A DNA stretch of 64,000 nt, taken from assembly GCF_000956505.1 (NCBI RefSeq), contig NZ_JYIX01000037.1:276129-340128 (forward strand), read 5' to 3'. Below, one piece after another: positions 16,352-25,471 of the stretch. The DNA comes from Microbacterium azadirachtae. GTDB lineage: Bacteria; Actinomycetota; Actinomycetes; Actinomycetales; Microbacteriaceae. How positions within the stretch are numbered: the stretch's first letter is position 1; each line of letters starts with the position of its first letter. The notes under the pieces are model-generated. The model ran no database searches, had not been told where the DNA came from, and was given only the letters and a program-made list of their open reading frames with translations. A program made the position numbers and the translations under genes.

Positions 16352-17455
16352 TCACTGCGGCTGACGCACGGCCACGGGCTCCGGATCGACCGCGAGGCCC
16401 ACGAGGTCGCCGTACTGCGGGTGGGTCCGCGCCGAGTGCTGCACGCGCACCAGCAGGCCGTCCTCGGTGCGCACGAGCGTGCGCCGCATGCTCCCGAGGA
16501 ACATGCTCTCCTCGACGCTGCCCGTCACGGCTGCTCCTGCGGGCTCGACCAACCGCACGTTCTCGGGGCGCAGGAGCACGTCGACCTCCCCGGTCGCGGG
16601 GATCTGGAGCGGGATCTCGGCGCCCCACACCCGCACCGTCGCACCGTCGGCGAGTCCGCGCACGACGCTGGACAGGCCGACGAACGCGGCGACGTGCGCC
16701 GTCGCCGGGCGCAGGTAGAGCTCCTCCGGCGTGCCGATCTGATCGATCCGCCCCGCGTTCATCACCGCGATCCGGTCGGAGACGCTGAGCGCCTCCTCCT
16801 GATCGTGCGTGACGAACACGGTCGTGATGCCGAGTCGCAGCTGCAGCCGGCGGATCTCGTCCCGCAGCTGCACCCTGACCTTGGCGTCGAGGGCGGACAG
16901 CGGCTCGTCCAGCAGCAGCACCCTGGGCTCGGTGACGAGCGCCCGCGCGAGCGCCACGCGCTGCTGCTGGCCGCCGGAGAGCTGGTGCGGGTACTTGTCC
17001 GCGTGCGCCTCGAGTCCGACCAGCGCCAGCGCGTCCAGCGCCCGCTTGCGGGCCTCGGCCGTGGCGACCCTGCGGCGGCGGAGCCCGAACGCCGTGTTGT
17101 CCACCACGCGCAGGTGCGGGAACAGCGAGTACGACTGGAACACCATGCCCAGGTCGCGCTTGTTCGTCGGCACTCCGGACACGTCCCTACCGCCCAGCAG
17201 CACGGCGCCGCCGTCGGCGTCCTCGAGTCCCGCGAGCACGCGCAGCAGGGTGGTCTTGCCGCAGCCGGAGGGACCGAGCAGCGAGACGAACTCACCGGGC
17301 GCGATGTCGAGGTCGATCCCGTGCAGGACCTGCGTCCGGCCGTAGCTCTTGACGATGCCGTCGAACTGGACGGAGCTGCTGAACGGCGCGGTGCCATCGG
17401 ATCGGTCCGCGAGCAAAGAGTTTTCCGCCGTGCGGGGGAGCGCGATGTCGCTCAT
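16352..17455 (-). CDS. ABC importer ATP-binding protein (PotA/FbpC-like with TOBE domain)
   Basis: 367 residues. Walker A GPSGCGKTT is at 61-69, the signature [15 protein letters not shown] and Walker B VLLLDEPLSALD are clear. The C-terminal TOBE-type domain (about 280-360; VLLRPENVRL) is typical of the CUT1/polyamine/iron/phosphonate class. An N-terminal extension of about 28 residues precedes the ATPase core. The start codon overlaps the permease stop by 4 bp. It energizes the importer whose binding protein begins at 20338. Confidence 0.92.
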   Translation of the reverse strand: MSDIALPRTAENSLLADRSDGTAPFSSSVQFDGIVKSYGRTQVLHGIDLDIAPGEFVSLLGPSGCGKTTLLRVLAGLEDADGGAVLLGGRDVSGVPTNKRDLGMVFQSYSLFPHLRVVDNTAFGLRRRRVATAEARKRALDALALVGLEAHADKYPHQLSGGQQQRVALARALVTEPRVLLLDEPLSALDAKVRVQLRDEIRRLQLRLGITTVFVTHDQEEALSVSDRIAVMNAGRIDQIGTPEELYLRPATAHVAAFVGLSSVVRGLADGATVRVWGAEIPLQIPATGEVDVLLRPENVRLVEPAGAAVTGSVEESMFLGSMRRTLVRTEDGLLVRVQHSARTHPQYGDLVGLAVDPEPVAVRQPQ

Positions 17456-18246
17456 GAGTCGGCCTTTCCGGACCGGCCGCGGGCGGCCCGTCCGATGATG
17501 AGGAGCAGGAGGAAGCTGAACGTCAGCGCCATCAGGGCGAACATCGCCGGTGCCCAGCCGTCCTGCTTCTGCACGACCACGAGCGCGGTCTGCAGCACGT
17601 CGCGGTTCAGCAGCGAGGCGATCGTGAACTCGCCGAGCACGACCGCGATGGACAGGAGGGACGCGGCGAGCAGGCCCTGGCGCAGGTTCGGGGCGAGCAC
17701 GCGCAGCAGGACGGTGCCCCATCCGGCGCCCAGAGAACGGGCCGCCTCGGCGAGCGTGGTCATGTCGACCGCGTCGATCGATGCCTGGATGGACCGGTAG
17801 GCGAAGGGGAGCACGGTGATGCCGTACGCGAACGCGAGGGTCCAGGCGCCGGTGCCGAACGAACGCCCGATCTGCAGGTAGATCGGGGTGAGGCCGACCA
17901 CGAGCACGATCGCGGGGATCGAGATCGGCAGCAGCACGACGAACTCGAAGACCGGGCGCAGTCGCGGATAGCGCAGGTTCACCAGGATCATCGTCGGCGC
18001 GAGCACGAGCAGCACGATGAGCACGGTGACGACCGCGAGGATCAGGGAGTTGCCGAGCCCCGTCCAGATGGGCTGGTAGACCGCCGCCTTGGCGGGATCG
18101 CCCAGGGCTGCCCAATGCGCGAGGGTGAAGTCGCCGTCCTTGGTGAGCGTGTACACGAGCGTCGCGACCAGAGGCACGAGGAAGAAGAGCCCGACCAGGA
18201 TCCCGATGATCCAGCGGGTGAGGGACGACGGGGCGAGCCGGTTCAT
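17452..18246 (-). CDS. ABC importer permease 2 (PotC-like)
   Basis: 264-residue permease with about six membrane helices and the EAA loop EAARSLGAGWGTVLLRVLAPNLRQGL. Its start overlaps the stop of the first permease by 4 bp and its stop overlaps the ATPase start. It is the second of two different permeases, as expected for polyamine/iron/2-aminoethylphosphonate-type importers. Confidence 0.92.
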   Translation of the reverse strand: MNRLAPSSLTRWIIGILVGLFFLVPLVATLVYTLTKDGDFTLAHWAALGDPAKAAVYQPIWTGLGNSLILAVVTVLIVLLVLAPTMILVNLRYPRLRPVFEFVVLLPISIPAIVLVVGLTPIYLQIGRSFGTGAWTLAFAYGITVLPFAYRSIQASIDAVDMTTLAEAARSLGAGWGTVLLRVLAPNLRQGLLAASLLSIAVVLGEFTIASLLNRDVLQTALVVVQKQDGWAPAMFALMALTFSFLLLLIIGRAARGRSGKADS

Positions 18247-19196
18247 GACTGCCACCTCGCTGCCCGGCGCTGGACCAGCGAGTAGAGCCACATGACGATC
18301 CCGACGACGACGATCATGCCGAGCGCGAGCGCGCCGGCGAGGTTCTCCCGCCCCAGCACGGTCTCGCTCGTGAGTGCGGCGCGGATCTGCAGCGGAACGA
18401 TCTGCGATCCCTGGCTCGCGAGGGCGGCCGCGGTCGCGTACGAGGAGAACGCGTTCGCGAACAGCAGCAGGAAGCTGGCGAGGAAGGCCGGGGCGAGCAC
18501 GGGGATCCCGATCCGCAGCCAGAAGCTCGCGCGGGTGCCGCCGAGCGTGAGGTTGGCCTCGGCCCACTGCGGCTTCAGCGCCGAGAGGGCGGGCATGAAG
18601 GTGATGACCATGAGCGGGATCTGGAAGTAGAGGTAGGGCAGGATCAGCCCCGGGAGCTCGTAGATCCACGGGCCCTGGGCGAAAAGGTCGATGCCGAAGG
18701 CGTTCTTGAGCAGCTCTGTCAGGACGCCGCGAAGGCCCAGTGTCGCGATGAACATGAACGCGAGCATCACGCCGCCGGTCTGCGCGAGCACTCCGGAGGC
18801 GGCGTCGATCACCGTGCGCACACCGCCGGACGGACTCATGCCGAGCAGGGCGTAGCAGACGAGGGCGCCGACGATGGCGCCGATCGCCGCGGTGAGCACG
18901 GAGAGCCCCGCGGAGTTGGCGAACGTGAGCAGCACGGTCGGATCCCAGAGGGCCGAGAGATTGCTCGTGGTGAAGGCGCCGTCCCGGGTGAAGAAGCCGG
19001 TGGCGACCGCGAGGATCGTGGGCAGCACGAGGAACAGCAGCAGGTACGCCGCGAACGGGACGAGCCCGATCGCGGCGAGCCCGCGGGACAGGCGGGCGGG
19101 GAGCGGGGCCCGGCCCGACGACCCGTGCCTGGCCGGAGCGCGCAGCTCCGACCCGGCACGGGATGCGGCGGGAGCCGCGGTGGTGTCGGAGGTCAC
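18243..19196 (-). CDS. ABC importer permease 1 (PotB-like)
   Basis: 317 residues beginning at a GTG that overlaps the binding-protein stop codon (GTGA at 19193-19196). A cytoplasmic Ala/Pro/Ser-rich N-terminus is followed by about six membrane helices, with a permease EAA-like loop (EANLTLGGTRASFWLRIGIPVLAPAF). It pairs with the permease encoded next. Confidence 0.9.
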   Translation of the reverse strand: MTSDTTAAPAASRAGSELRAPARHGSSGRAPLPARLSRGLAAIGLVPFAAYLLLFLVLPTILAVATGFFTRDGAFTTSNLSALWDPTVLLTFANSAGLSVLTAAIGAIVGALVCYALLGMSPSGGVRTVIDAASGVLAQTGGVMLAFMFIATLGLRGVLTELLKNAFGIDLFAQGPWIYELPGLILPYLYFQIPLMVITFMPALSALKPQWAEANLTLGGTRASFWLRIGIPVLAPAFLASFLLLFANAFSSYATAAALASQGSQIVPLQIRAALTSETVLGRENLAGALALGMIVVVGIVMWLYSLVQRRAARWQS

Positions 19197-20338
19197 TGGA
19201 CGGCCGAGGCCCACTTCTCGCCGAGCAGCTTGCCGGCGGCGGTGCTCTGCGCCTCGGTCGGCACGACGGTCTCCTTCGGCGCGGCGGGGAGCGCGGCGGC
19301 GAGCGTCTTGTCGATCGTCCCCGCCTTGGTCATGGCGTCCATGCGGACGGGGCGCGCGCCGCCCTTGAGCCAGAGGTTCTGGCCCTCGTCGCTGTAGAGG
19401 AACTCCTGCCACAGGCGCGCGGCGGCGGGGTGCGGCGCCGCCTTGTTGATCGCCTGGTTGTAGTAGCCCGCGTAGCCCGTGCCGGGAAGGACGACGGTCT
19501 TCCAGTTCTTGTTGTCCTTGGTGTGCGCGGCGTTCAGGTAGTCCCAGTCGAAGACGACGGGGGTCTCCCCGCTTGCGACGGTCGCCGTGGTGACGTCGAC
19601 CTTGAGCAGGTTGCCGGCCTTCTGCATGTCGGCGAAGAAGTCGATGCCCTTCTGGTAGTCGTCGAGCTTCCCACCGGACTGCACCGTCGCGAGGCCCACC
19701 GCGGCGAACGCCGCCCCGGCCTGCGTCGGGTCGCCGTTGAGCGCGACCGCGCCCTTGTACTCGGACTTCTTCAGGTCGTCGAGGCTCTTCGGCTCCGGGA
19801 ACTTCGAGGAGTCGTAGCCGATCGACATGTATCCGCCGTAGTCGCCCGTGAACAGGCCGTCCTTGTCCTTGAGCTGGGCCGGGATCTCGTCCCACTTCTC
19901 CACCTGGTAGGCGGCGAACTTGTCGGTGTTCTGCAGGGTCACGGTGAGGCCGAGATCGAACACGTCGGGAGCCGTGTCCAGGCCCTCGTTCGTCTTGGCG
20001 GCCTGGATCTCCTCGGCGCTCGACGCGTCGGGGGAGGCCTCGCTGATGGTGATCTTCGGGTACTTCTTCGTGAACGCGGCGAGGATCTCGCCGTAGTTGG
20101 CCCAGTCGTGGGGAAGCGCGATCACGTTGAGCTTGCCCTCGGCCTCCGCGGCCTTCTCGAGGTCGGCCAGGGAGCCGAAGTCCTTGAGGGAGGTGGCGGT
20201 CGAGGCCTTGGCGCCGGAGCCGGACGAGCCGGTCGGGTCGGCGGAGGCGGATCCGGAGCAGGCGGAGAGCAGGAGCGCGGCGCTGGTCGCGAGCGCGATG
20301 CCGGCGCCGATGCGCGCACGGCGGTTGCTGATGAGCAT
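19193..20338 (-). CDS. ABC importer substrate-binding lipoprotein (family 1/8, iron/polyamine/phosphonate class)
   Basis: 381 residues. The signal peptide has lipobox LLSACSG (Cys27). The mature part is a periplasmic-binding fold of the SBP_bac_8/AfuA-FbpA type (GKLNVIALPHDWANYGEIL, YDSSKFPEPKSLDDLKKSEYKG). GAGGAAATC precedes the ATG. It is the first gene of the binding protein-permease-permease-ATPase operon. The sequence does not separate iron, phosphosugar, polyamine or 2-aminoethylphosphonate; the phosphonate operon at 29-36 kb has its own transporter. Confidence 0.88.
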   Translation of the reverse strand: MLISNRRARIGAGIALATSAALLLSACSGSASADPTGSSGSGAKASTATSLKDFGSLADLEKAAEAEGKLNVIALPHDWANYGEILAAFTKKYPKITISEASPDASSAEEIQAAKTNEGLDTAPDVFDLGLTVTLQNTDKFAAYQVEKWDEIPAQLKDKDGLFTGDYGGYMSIGYDSSKFPEPKSLDDLKKSEYKGAVALNGDPTQAGAAFAAVGLATVQSGGKLDDYQKGIDFFADMQKAGNLLKVDVTTATVASGETPVVFDWDYLNAAHTKDNKNWKTVVLPGTGYAGYYNQAINKAAPHPAAARLWQEFLYSDEGQNLWLKGGARPVRMDAMTKAGTIDKTLAAALPAAPKETVVPTEAQSTAAGKLLGEKWASAVQ

Positions 20339-20505
20339 GATTTCCTCTCGGTGTCCGGCGCTGCCGCCGGGGTCGGGTCGAGAGGGAATGTACGGCGGCG
20401 GAGTTACCGGTCAGGCGGACCGGGGTGAATGCCGGATGAACGATTCGGGTCCAGGGAAGTCGGATCTCCGGTCGGGCCCCGGAACTGAGCGCTGCGCGAC
20501 ACGGC

Positions 20506-20589
20506 GGAGTCTGGATGGAGACGGGCGGGGTCTGGTCGGACACGGGCGAGGTCTGGTCGGAGATGAGCGCCGTCTGGTTGGATCGGAGC
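20506..20589. repeat. Four 21-bp tandem repeats abutting a start codon
   Basis: Units at 20506-20526, 20527-20547, 20548-20568 and 20569-20589 share the core GTCTGG; the last unit ends exactly at the ATG at 20590. All units are in frame with the downstream gene and would encode seven-residue repeats with a Val-Trp core if translation began at the ATG at 20515. Confidence 0.8.
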
Positions 20590-21051
20590 ATGAGCACTCT
20601 TCCCGAGACGATCGAGCTCGACGGCGCCACCCTGATCCGGATCGACGCGCCGGACGACATCGCCTGCTGGACCGCGGGCGTCGAGGGCGGGGACGGCGGC
20701 TGGACCGTGAGCATCGTCGCCGAACCCGCGGAGGAGCCCAGTGCCCAGGCGCGGGAGGCGGCCCAGGGCATCGTGACCGAGTTCGCCGAGCTCAGCGAGG
20801 CCGCGATCCGCTACCTCGTGGAGGAGCTGGCCGGCCCGCAGGGCGACCTGTCGGATGCCGATCGGGCGCGGCTCGCGGAGGAGGAGCCGCCGTTCGGCGC
20901 GCCGGAGGCCGTGGTCTGGCAGGACGGCACGTGGATGATGCGCTTCGCGGAGTGCGGCCTGGAGATCGGCGACGAGTACGGCGTCGGCGTCATGTTCGCC
21001 GGCCGCGTCCCCGTCGCGGTCGAGGACCTGTCGGATCCGGACGACGTCTGA
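20590..21051 (+). CDS. Uncharacterized acidic protein
   Basis: 153 residues, acidic, no signal peptide or membrane helix, and no family recognised. It begins MSTLPETIELDGATLIRIDAPD and ends in an acidic LSDPDDV tail; the Trp-containing C-terminal half (VVWQDGTWMMRFAECGLEIG) looks like a beta-rich domain. Start choice is uncertain: the ATG at 20590 has only a very close GGAG, whereas an in-frame ATG at 20515 has GGCGGAG 5 nt upstream and would add 25 residues encoded by the tandem repeat. It is convergent with the GNAT gene, with a palindromic-repeat fragment between them. Confidence 0.7.
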   Translation: MSTLPETIELDGATLIRIDAPDDIACWTAGVEGGDGGWTVSIVAEPAEEPSAQAREAAQGIVTEFAELSEAAIRYLVEELAGPQGDLSDADRARLAEEEPPFGAPEAVVWQDGTWMMRFAECGLEIGDEYGVGVMFAGRVPVAVEDLSDPDDV

Positions 21052-21069
21052 GCGCGGTCGCACCAGGGG

Positions 21070-21113
21070 CGTTTCGTCTCAGTCGCCTTCGGCGTCTTCG
21101 CTCAACGACCGGT
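21070..21113. repeat. Fragment of a dispersed palindromic repeat
   Basis: GCGTTTCGTCTCAGTCGCC...TTCGCTCAACGACCGG resembles one arm of the elements at 48455-48523 and 54560-54630. It lies between two convergent genes and overlaps the last codons of the GNAT gene. Confidence 0.6.
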
Positions 21114-21644
21114 GGCGGGCGCCTCACTGCCAGAGGACGGCGCGTTGTACTTGAAGCCCTTGTGCGATCCGGCGAAGCCGAGGCGCTCGTAGAAGCGGTG
21201 CGCTTCCACGCGCTGCGCATCCGAGGTCAGCTGCACCAGCGGGCTGCCCAGGTCGGCGGTCGCGACGTCCATGATCCAGCGCATGAGCGCGGATCCGACG
21301 CCGCTGGAGCGCAGATCCGAACTCACCCGCACCGCCTCGACGAGCAGTCGGGTCGAGCCGCGGCGGGACATCCCCGGAATGCGGGTGAGCTGGAACGTGC
21401 CGACGATCCGGCCGTCGTGCTCGGCGACGAGGAGGTCGTTGGATCCGTCGGCGAGCACCGAATCCAGGCCCGCGGCGTACGCCGGAAGGTCGTCGTCCGA
21501 GGCGGTGTCGCCGCGCGCCGCGCTGATCGCGTCATCGGCGAGCAGCGCGACGATCGCCGCGGTGTCCTCGGTGCGCGCGCGGCGCAGCATCACCTCCCCG
21601 ATCCGCGTGTCGAGCGGAACGGGGAGGGCGAGCGCGGTGAGCAT
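21102..21644 (-). CDS. GNAT-family N-acetyltransferase
   Basis: 180 residues with the GNAT core: acceptor-side strand LLVAEHDGRIVGTFQLTRIPG, acetyl-CoA loop VSSDLRSSGVGSALM (R/QxxGxG/A-like), and the C-terminal HRFYERLGFAGSHKGFKY. It begins 8 bp after the aspS stop on the same strand, so it is probably co-transcribed. A later start at MLRRARTED is possible. The acceptor substrate is unknown. Confidence 0.88.
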   Translation of the reverse strand: MLTALALPVPLDTRIGEVMLRRARTEDTAAIVALLADDAISAARGDTASDDDLPAYAAGLDSVLADGSNDLLVAEHDGRIVGTFQLTRIPGMSRRGSTRLLVEAVRVSSDLRSSGVGSALMRWIMDVATADLGSPLVQLTSDAQRVEAHRFYERLGFAGSHKGFKYNAPSSGSEAPATGR

Positions 21645-21651
21645 GCTCGGG

Positions 21652-23457
21652 TCAGGCCTCGACGGGCGCGAGGGCCTCGGACTGCTCGGGGGCTTCCACG
21701 GCGTCGACGCCGGCCTCCTTGCGCTGCTCCGCGGTGATCGGGGCGGGCGCGGCGGTGAGCGGGTCGAAGCCGTTGCCAGTCTTCGGGAACGCGATGACCT
21801 CACGGATCGACTCGGTCTTCGACAGGTGCTGCAGCACGCGGTCCATGCCGAGCGCGATGCCGCCGTGCGGCGGGGCGCCGAACTTGAACGCGTCGAGCAG
21901 GAAGCCGAACTGCTCCTGTGCGACGTCGTCGGCGAGGCCCATGACCTCGAAGACGCGCTTCTGGATGTCCTCGCGGTGGATGCGGATGGATCCGCCGCCG
22001 AGCTCGGAGCCGTTGCAGACGATGTCGTACGCGTAGGCGAGCGCGGATCCGGGGTCGGTGTCGAAGGTGGCCTCGAACTCCGGCTTCGGGCCGGTGAAGG
22101 CGTGGTGCACGGCGGTCCAGGCGCCGGCGCCGACGGCGACGTCGCCCGAGGCGACCGCGTCCGCGGCCGGTTCGAACATGGGGGCGTCGACGACCCAGGT
22201 GAAGGCGAACACCTCGGGGTCGAGCAGACCGAGGCGACGGCCGACCTCGACGCGGGCGGCGCCGAGGAGGGCGCGGGAGTCCTTCGCGGATCCGGCGGCG
22301 AAGAACGCGCAGTCGCCGGGCGCGGCTCTCACGAGCGCCGCGAGACCGGCCTGCTCGGCCTCGCTGAGGTTCTTCGCGACGGGCCCGCCGAGCGTGCCGT
22401 CCTCGTTGAACAGGACGTAGGCGAGGCCGCGGGCGCCGCGCTGCTTGGCCCAGTCCTGCCAGGCGTCGAGCACCTTGCGGGGCTGCGAAGCACCGCCGGG
22501 CATGACGACCGCGCCCACGTAGTCGGCCTGGAAGACGCGGAACGTGGTCTCGGAGAAGTAGTCGGTCGCCTCGACGAGCTCGAGGCCGAAGCGCAGGTCG
22601 GGCTTGTCGGATCCGTACTTCGCCATCGCGTCGGCGTACGTCATCCGCGGCAGCGGCGTCTGCACCTCGACGCCGATGGTGGCCCACATCGCGCGGATGA
22701 CGGCCTCCATCATCTCGATGACGTCCTCCTGCTCGACGAAGGACATCTCGATGTCGAGCTGGGTGAACTCGGGCTGGCGGTCGGCGCGGAAGTCCTCGTC
22801 GCGGTAGCAGCGCGCGATCTGGAAGTACTTCTCCACGCCGCCGACCATGAGCAGCTGCTTGAACAGCTGCGGGCTCTGCGGCAGGGCGTACCAGCTGCCG
22901 GGGTGCAGGCGCGCCGGCACGACGAAGTCGCGGGCGCCCTCCGGGGTGGAGCGGGTCAGCGTCGGGGTCTCGACCTCGACGAACTCGCGCTCGTGCAGCA
23001 CGTCGCGCAGGGCCTTGTAGACCTTCGAGCGCAGCTGCAGCGGCGCGATCGCGGCGGGGCGGCGCAGGTCGAGGTAGCGGTGCTTGAAGCGCACATCCTC
23101 GCCGATCGGGTCGGTCTCGGCGAGGCCCGAGGAGACCTGGAACGGCAGCGGCGCCGACTCGTTCAGCACGACGACGTCCTGCACCACGATCTCGATCTCG
23201 CCCGAGGGCAGGTTCGGGTTCTCGTTGCCGGAGGGGCGGCGCGACACCTCACCGGTCACCCGCAGGACGAACTCGCTGCGCAGCGGGTGCGCGATCTCCT
23301 CGTCGCGGATGACGACCTGGGCGATGCCCGATGCATCCCTCAGATCGATGAAGGCGACCCCTCCGTGGTCACGACGGCGATCGACCCACCCCGCAAGGGT
23401 GACGGTCTGACCGATGTGCTCGGCTCGCAGCGAGCCTGCCGTGTGGGTGCGAAGCAC
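21652..23457 (-). CDS. aspS: Aspartyl-tRNA synthetase
   Basis: 601 residues, the normal size for bacterial AspRS. The N-terminal OB-fold anticodon domain is followed by a class II core with motif 2 ([25 protein letters not shown]), the bacterial GAD insertion (about 290-420) and motif 3 ([10 protein letters not shown]). The GTG at 23457 ([14 protein letters not shown]) matches typical AspRS starts and has GGAGG 8 nt upstream; the longer TTG start at 23472 overlaps that ribosome site. TAGAAT at about 23496-23501 is a plausible -10 on this strand. Confidence 0.97.
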   Translation of the reverse strand: MLRTHTAGSLRAEHIGQTVTLAGWVDRRRDHGGVAFIDLRDASGIAQVVIRDEEIAHPLRSEFVLRVTGEVSRRPSGNENPNLPSGEIEIVVQDVVVLNESAPLPFQVSSGLAETDPIGEDVRFKHRYLDLRRPAAIAPLQLRSKVYKALRDVLHEREFVEVETPTLTRSTPEGARDFVVPARLHPGSWYALPQSPQLFKQLLMVGGVEKYFQIARCYRDEDFRADRQPEFTQLDIEMSFVEQEDVIEMMEAVIRAMWATIGVEVQTPLPRMTYADAMAKYGSDKPDLRFGLELVEATDYFSETTFRVFQADYVGAVVMPGGASQPRKVLDAWQDWAKQRGARGLAYVLFNEDGTLGGPVAKNLSEAEQAGLAALVRAAPGDCAFFAAGSAKDSRALLGAARVEVGRRLGLLDPEVFAFTWVVDAPMFEPAADAVASGDVAVGAGAWTAVHHAFTGPKPEFEATFDTDPGSALAYAYDIVCNGSELGGGSIRIHREDIQKRVFEVMGLADDVAQEQFGFLLDAFKFGAPPHGGIALGMDRVLQHLSKTESIREVIAFPKTGNGFDPLTAAPAPITAEQRKEAGVDAVEAPEQSEALAPVEA

Positions 23458-23593
23458 GGAATACGCCTCCAACTAGGGAAAAGGGATCCCGGCCATTCTA
23501 CGGGGACGCGCGGAATGCCTCGTGGTGAGCGACTCCGTCTCACTAGACTCGCGGCAGCACCACCCCTCGACCGATTCCTGGAAGGCGCTTCAC

Positions 23594-23989
23594 ATGCATA
23601 TCCTCCCCACCGAAGACCCGACCGACGCCGCCGGCAACGTCTACGCGGCGCTGTTCTCCGGCACGACCAGCGTCTTCGCGCTGATCTTCTACGTGATCGT
23701 CGTGATCGCGCTGTGGAAGGTCTTCACCAAGGCGGGCCACGCGGGCTGGCTCGCGCTCATTCCTATCGTCAACCTGATCTTCCTGATCAAGATCGCCGGC
23801 ATGAGCGGCTGGTTCGTGCTTCTCTATCTGATCCCGCTCGTCAACATCATCTTCGCGATCATCGTCGCCGTGAAGCTCGGGAAGAACTTCGGCAAGGGCG
23901 GCGTGTTCTCGTTCTTCCTGCTCTGGCTGTTCTCGTTCATCGGGTACTTCATCATCGGGTTCGGTTCCGCCCAGTACCGCCGCGTCTGA
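23594..23989 (+). CDS. DUF5684-type small membrane protein
   Basis: 131 residues with about four membrane segments and the conserved pattern FTKAGHAGWLALIPIVNLIFLIKIAG followed by LYLIPLVNIIFAIIVAVKLGKNFGKG. This is the DUF5684/signal-peptidase-associated-like family of unknown function. The start at MHILPTEDP has GGAAGG upstream; longer starts are not supported. TAGACT before it may be the -10. It sits 4 bp before the phosphatase gene. Confidence 0.85.
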   Translation: MHILPTEDPTDAAGNVYAALFSGTTSVFALIFYVIVVIALWKVFTKAGHAGWLALIPIVNLIFLIKIAGMSGWFVLLYLIPLVNIIFAIIVAVKLGKNFGKGGVFSFFLLWLFSFIGYFIIGFGSAQYRRV

Positions 23990-23993
23990 TCGG

Positions 23994-24617
23994 ATGACGG
24001 CGGAGCGTCTCCACCTCGTCCGCCATGGCGAGGTCTTCAACCCCGGGCGGATCCTCTACGGGCGCCTACCCGGATATCACCTGAGCGACGCGGGCCGGCG
24101 GATGGCGCAGGCCGCCGCCGCCCACGTCGCGGCGTCGGGCCGTCCGGTGTCGGCGCTGCGGTGCTCGCCCCTCGAGCGCACGCAGGAATCGGCCGAGCCG
24201 TTCACCGCGGCGTTCGGTCTGGATCCGGTGCTGGACGAGCGCATCATCGAGCCGTGGAACGTGTTCGAGGGCACGCAGATGCGTCGCGCCCTGATGAATC
24301 CGTGGAACTGGCGGCACCTGCGTCGCCCCTCGCTGCCGAGCTGGGGCGAGCCGTACACCTCGGTCGCCGCGCGGATGCGCGCCGCGATGGACGAGGCCTG
24401 GCACGACGCGGACGGCGGCGACGTGGTGTTCGTCTCGCACCAGGCGCCGATCTGGATCACGCACCTGTCGGTCGCGGGGCTGCCGTTGCGGCACGACCCG
24501 CGGACCCGCCGGTGCGCGCTGTCCAGCGTCACCTCGTTCGAGCGCGTCGGCGACGTGTGGCGCGAGGTGGCCTACGCGGAGCCGGCCGCGGCCGGGATCG
24601 ACCTGGGCGCCGTCTGA
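23994..24617 (+). CDS. Histidine phosphatase (phosphoglycerate-mutase-like)
   Basis: 207 residues. The catalytic RHG motif (LHLVRHGEVFNP) is near the N-terminus, the second arginine motif is CSPLERTQESAEPF, and the second histidine is in VVFVSHQAPIW. This is the branch-2-type bacterial histidine phosphatase architecture; the substrate is not predictable. It follows the DUF5684 gene by 4 bp and converges with the amidohydrolase gene. Confidence 0.9.
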   Translation: MTAERLHLVRHGEVFNPGRILYGRLPGYHLSDAGRRMAQAAAAHVAASGRPVSALRCSPLERTQESAEPFTAAFGLDPVLDERIIEPWNVFEGTQMRRALMNPWNWRHLRRPSLPSWGEPYTSVAARMRAAMDEAWHDADGGDVVFVSHQAPIWITHLSVAGLPLRHDPRTRRCALSSVTSFERVGDVWREVAYAEPAAAGIDLGAV

Positions 24618-24630
24618 GCCCCGGAACCAG

Positions 24631-25467
24631 TCAGCGCACGGGCACCACGGGTTCCAGGTCGAACGGATCCGCGTCGCGCGCGGGCAGCAGGAACCGGCGC
24701 TCCGCGGTCGCCGCGACCGGGACGAGCGCACGGATCAGTGCGGCCCCGCGCACGCCGGCCTCGCGCAGGGCCTCGATCTCGGCGGGGTTCAGGCCGACCG
24801 GCTGATCGCCGTTGCCGAGATCGGTTCCGTAGCGGACCGTTCCGCCGTGCGCGTGGAAGCGGCGCAGGTTGTCCACGGCGATCGCGCGGGCCTCGTCCTC
24901 GTGGATCGCGAGGGTGGAGATCCACGCGATCCGGCCGGCCTGGGCGGAGACCTCGGCATCGCTCAGCCGCTCGGTGAACGGGGTGTGCGCGAGCGCCCTG
25001 ACTCCGAGTCGCGGCATGCGCTGCGCCTCGCCGGGGCCTTCCGCGTGCGCCACCACGGGCAGCCCGTGGCGATCGGCGATGCGCACGATCGCCTGGAGCA
25101 GGTCGTCGCCGAACACGGGACCCGCCGTGCTGTTGCTGGCGACCTTGATGACCGAGGCGCCGGCGGCCTTCATCTCGGCGACGACGGCCTCCGCCGCATC
25201 CGCGTCTGCGATCTCTCGGAAGGATCCCTCCGGCGCCCAGGGCCGGTCGGAGGGATAGCCGCCGACCGGGGTCAGGAACGCGCCCGCGAACGAGATCGCG
25301 ACGCCTCCTGGCGGATCCGCCGCGAGGGCCGCGACCACCGTCGGGGCGGATCCGAGATCCAGCACGCGCCCCAGCAGCCCGCTCGACAGATGTGCCGGAT
25401 CCACGAGCTGGAGATGCACGTGGTGATCCGTGAAACCGCCGATCACCGTGCCGTCCGCCACGCTCAC
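24631..25467 (-). CDS. Amidohydrolase-family metal-dependent hydrolase beside tryptophan dioxygenase
   Basis: 278 residues starting with GTG. The metal-binding strand DHHVHLQ (His16/His18), later VAHAEG and ALAHTPF histidines and the catalytic-type Asp in YGTDLGNGD fit the TIM-barrel amidohydrolase superfamily. It is shorter than most imidazolonepropionase-like members. It starts 4 bp after the tryptophan 2,3-dioxygenase stop, so the two are one operon. Inference: it may supply the formamidase step after the dioxygenase, since no KynB is in the window, but this is unproven. Confidence 0.8.
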   Translation of the reverse strand: MSVADGTVIGGFTDHHVHLQLVDPAHLSSGLLGRVLDLGSAPTVVAALAADPPGGVAISFAGAFLTPVGGYPSDRPWAPEGSFREIADADAAEAVVAEMKAAGASVIKVASNSTAGPVFGDDLLQAIVRIADRHGLPVVAHAEGPGEAQRMPRLGVRALAHTPFTERLSDAEVSAQAGRIAWISTLAIHEDEARAIAVDNLRRFHAHGGTVRYGTDLGNGDQPVGLNPAEIEALREAGVRGAALIRALVPVAATAERRFLLPARDADPFDLEPVVPVR

Positions 25468-25471
25468 GCCG

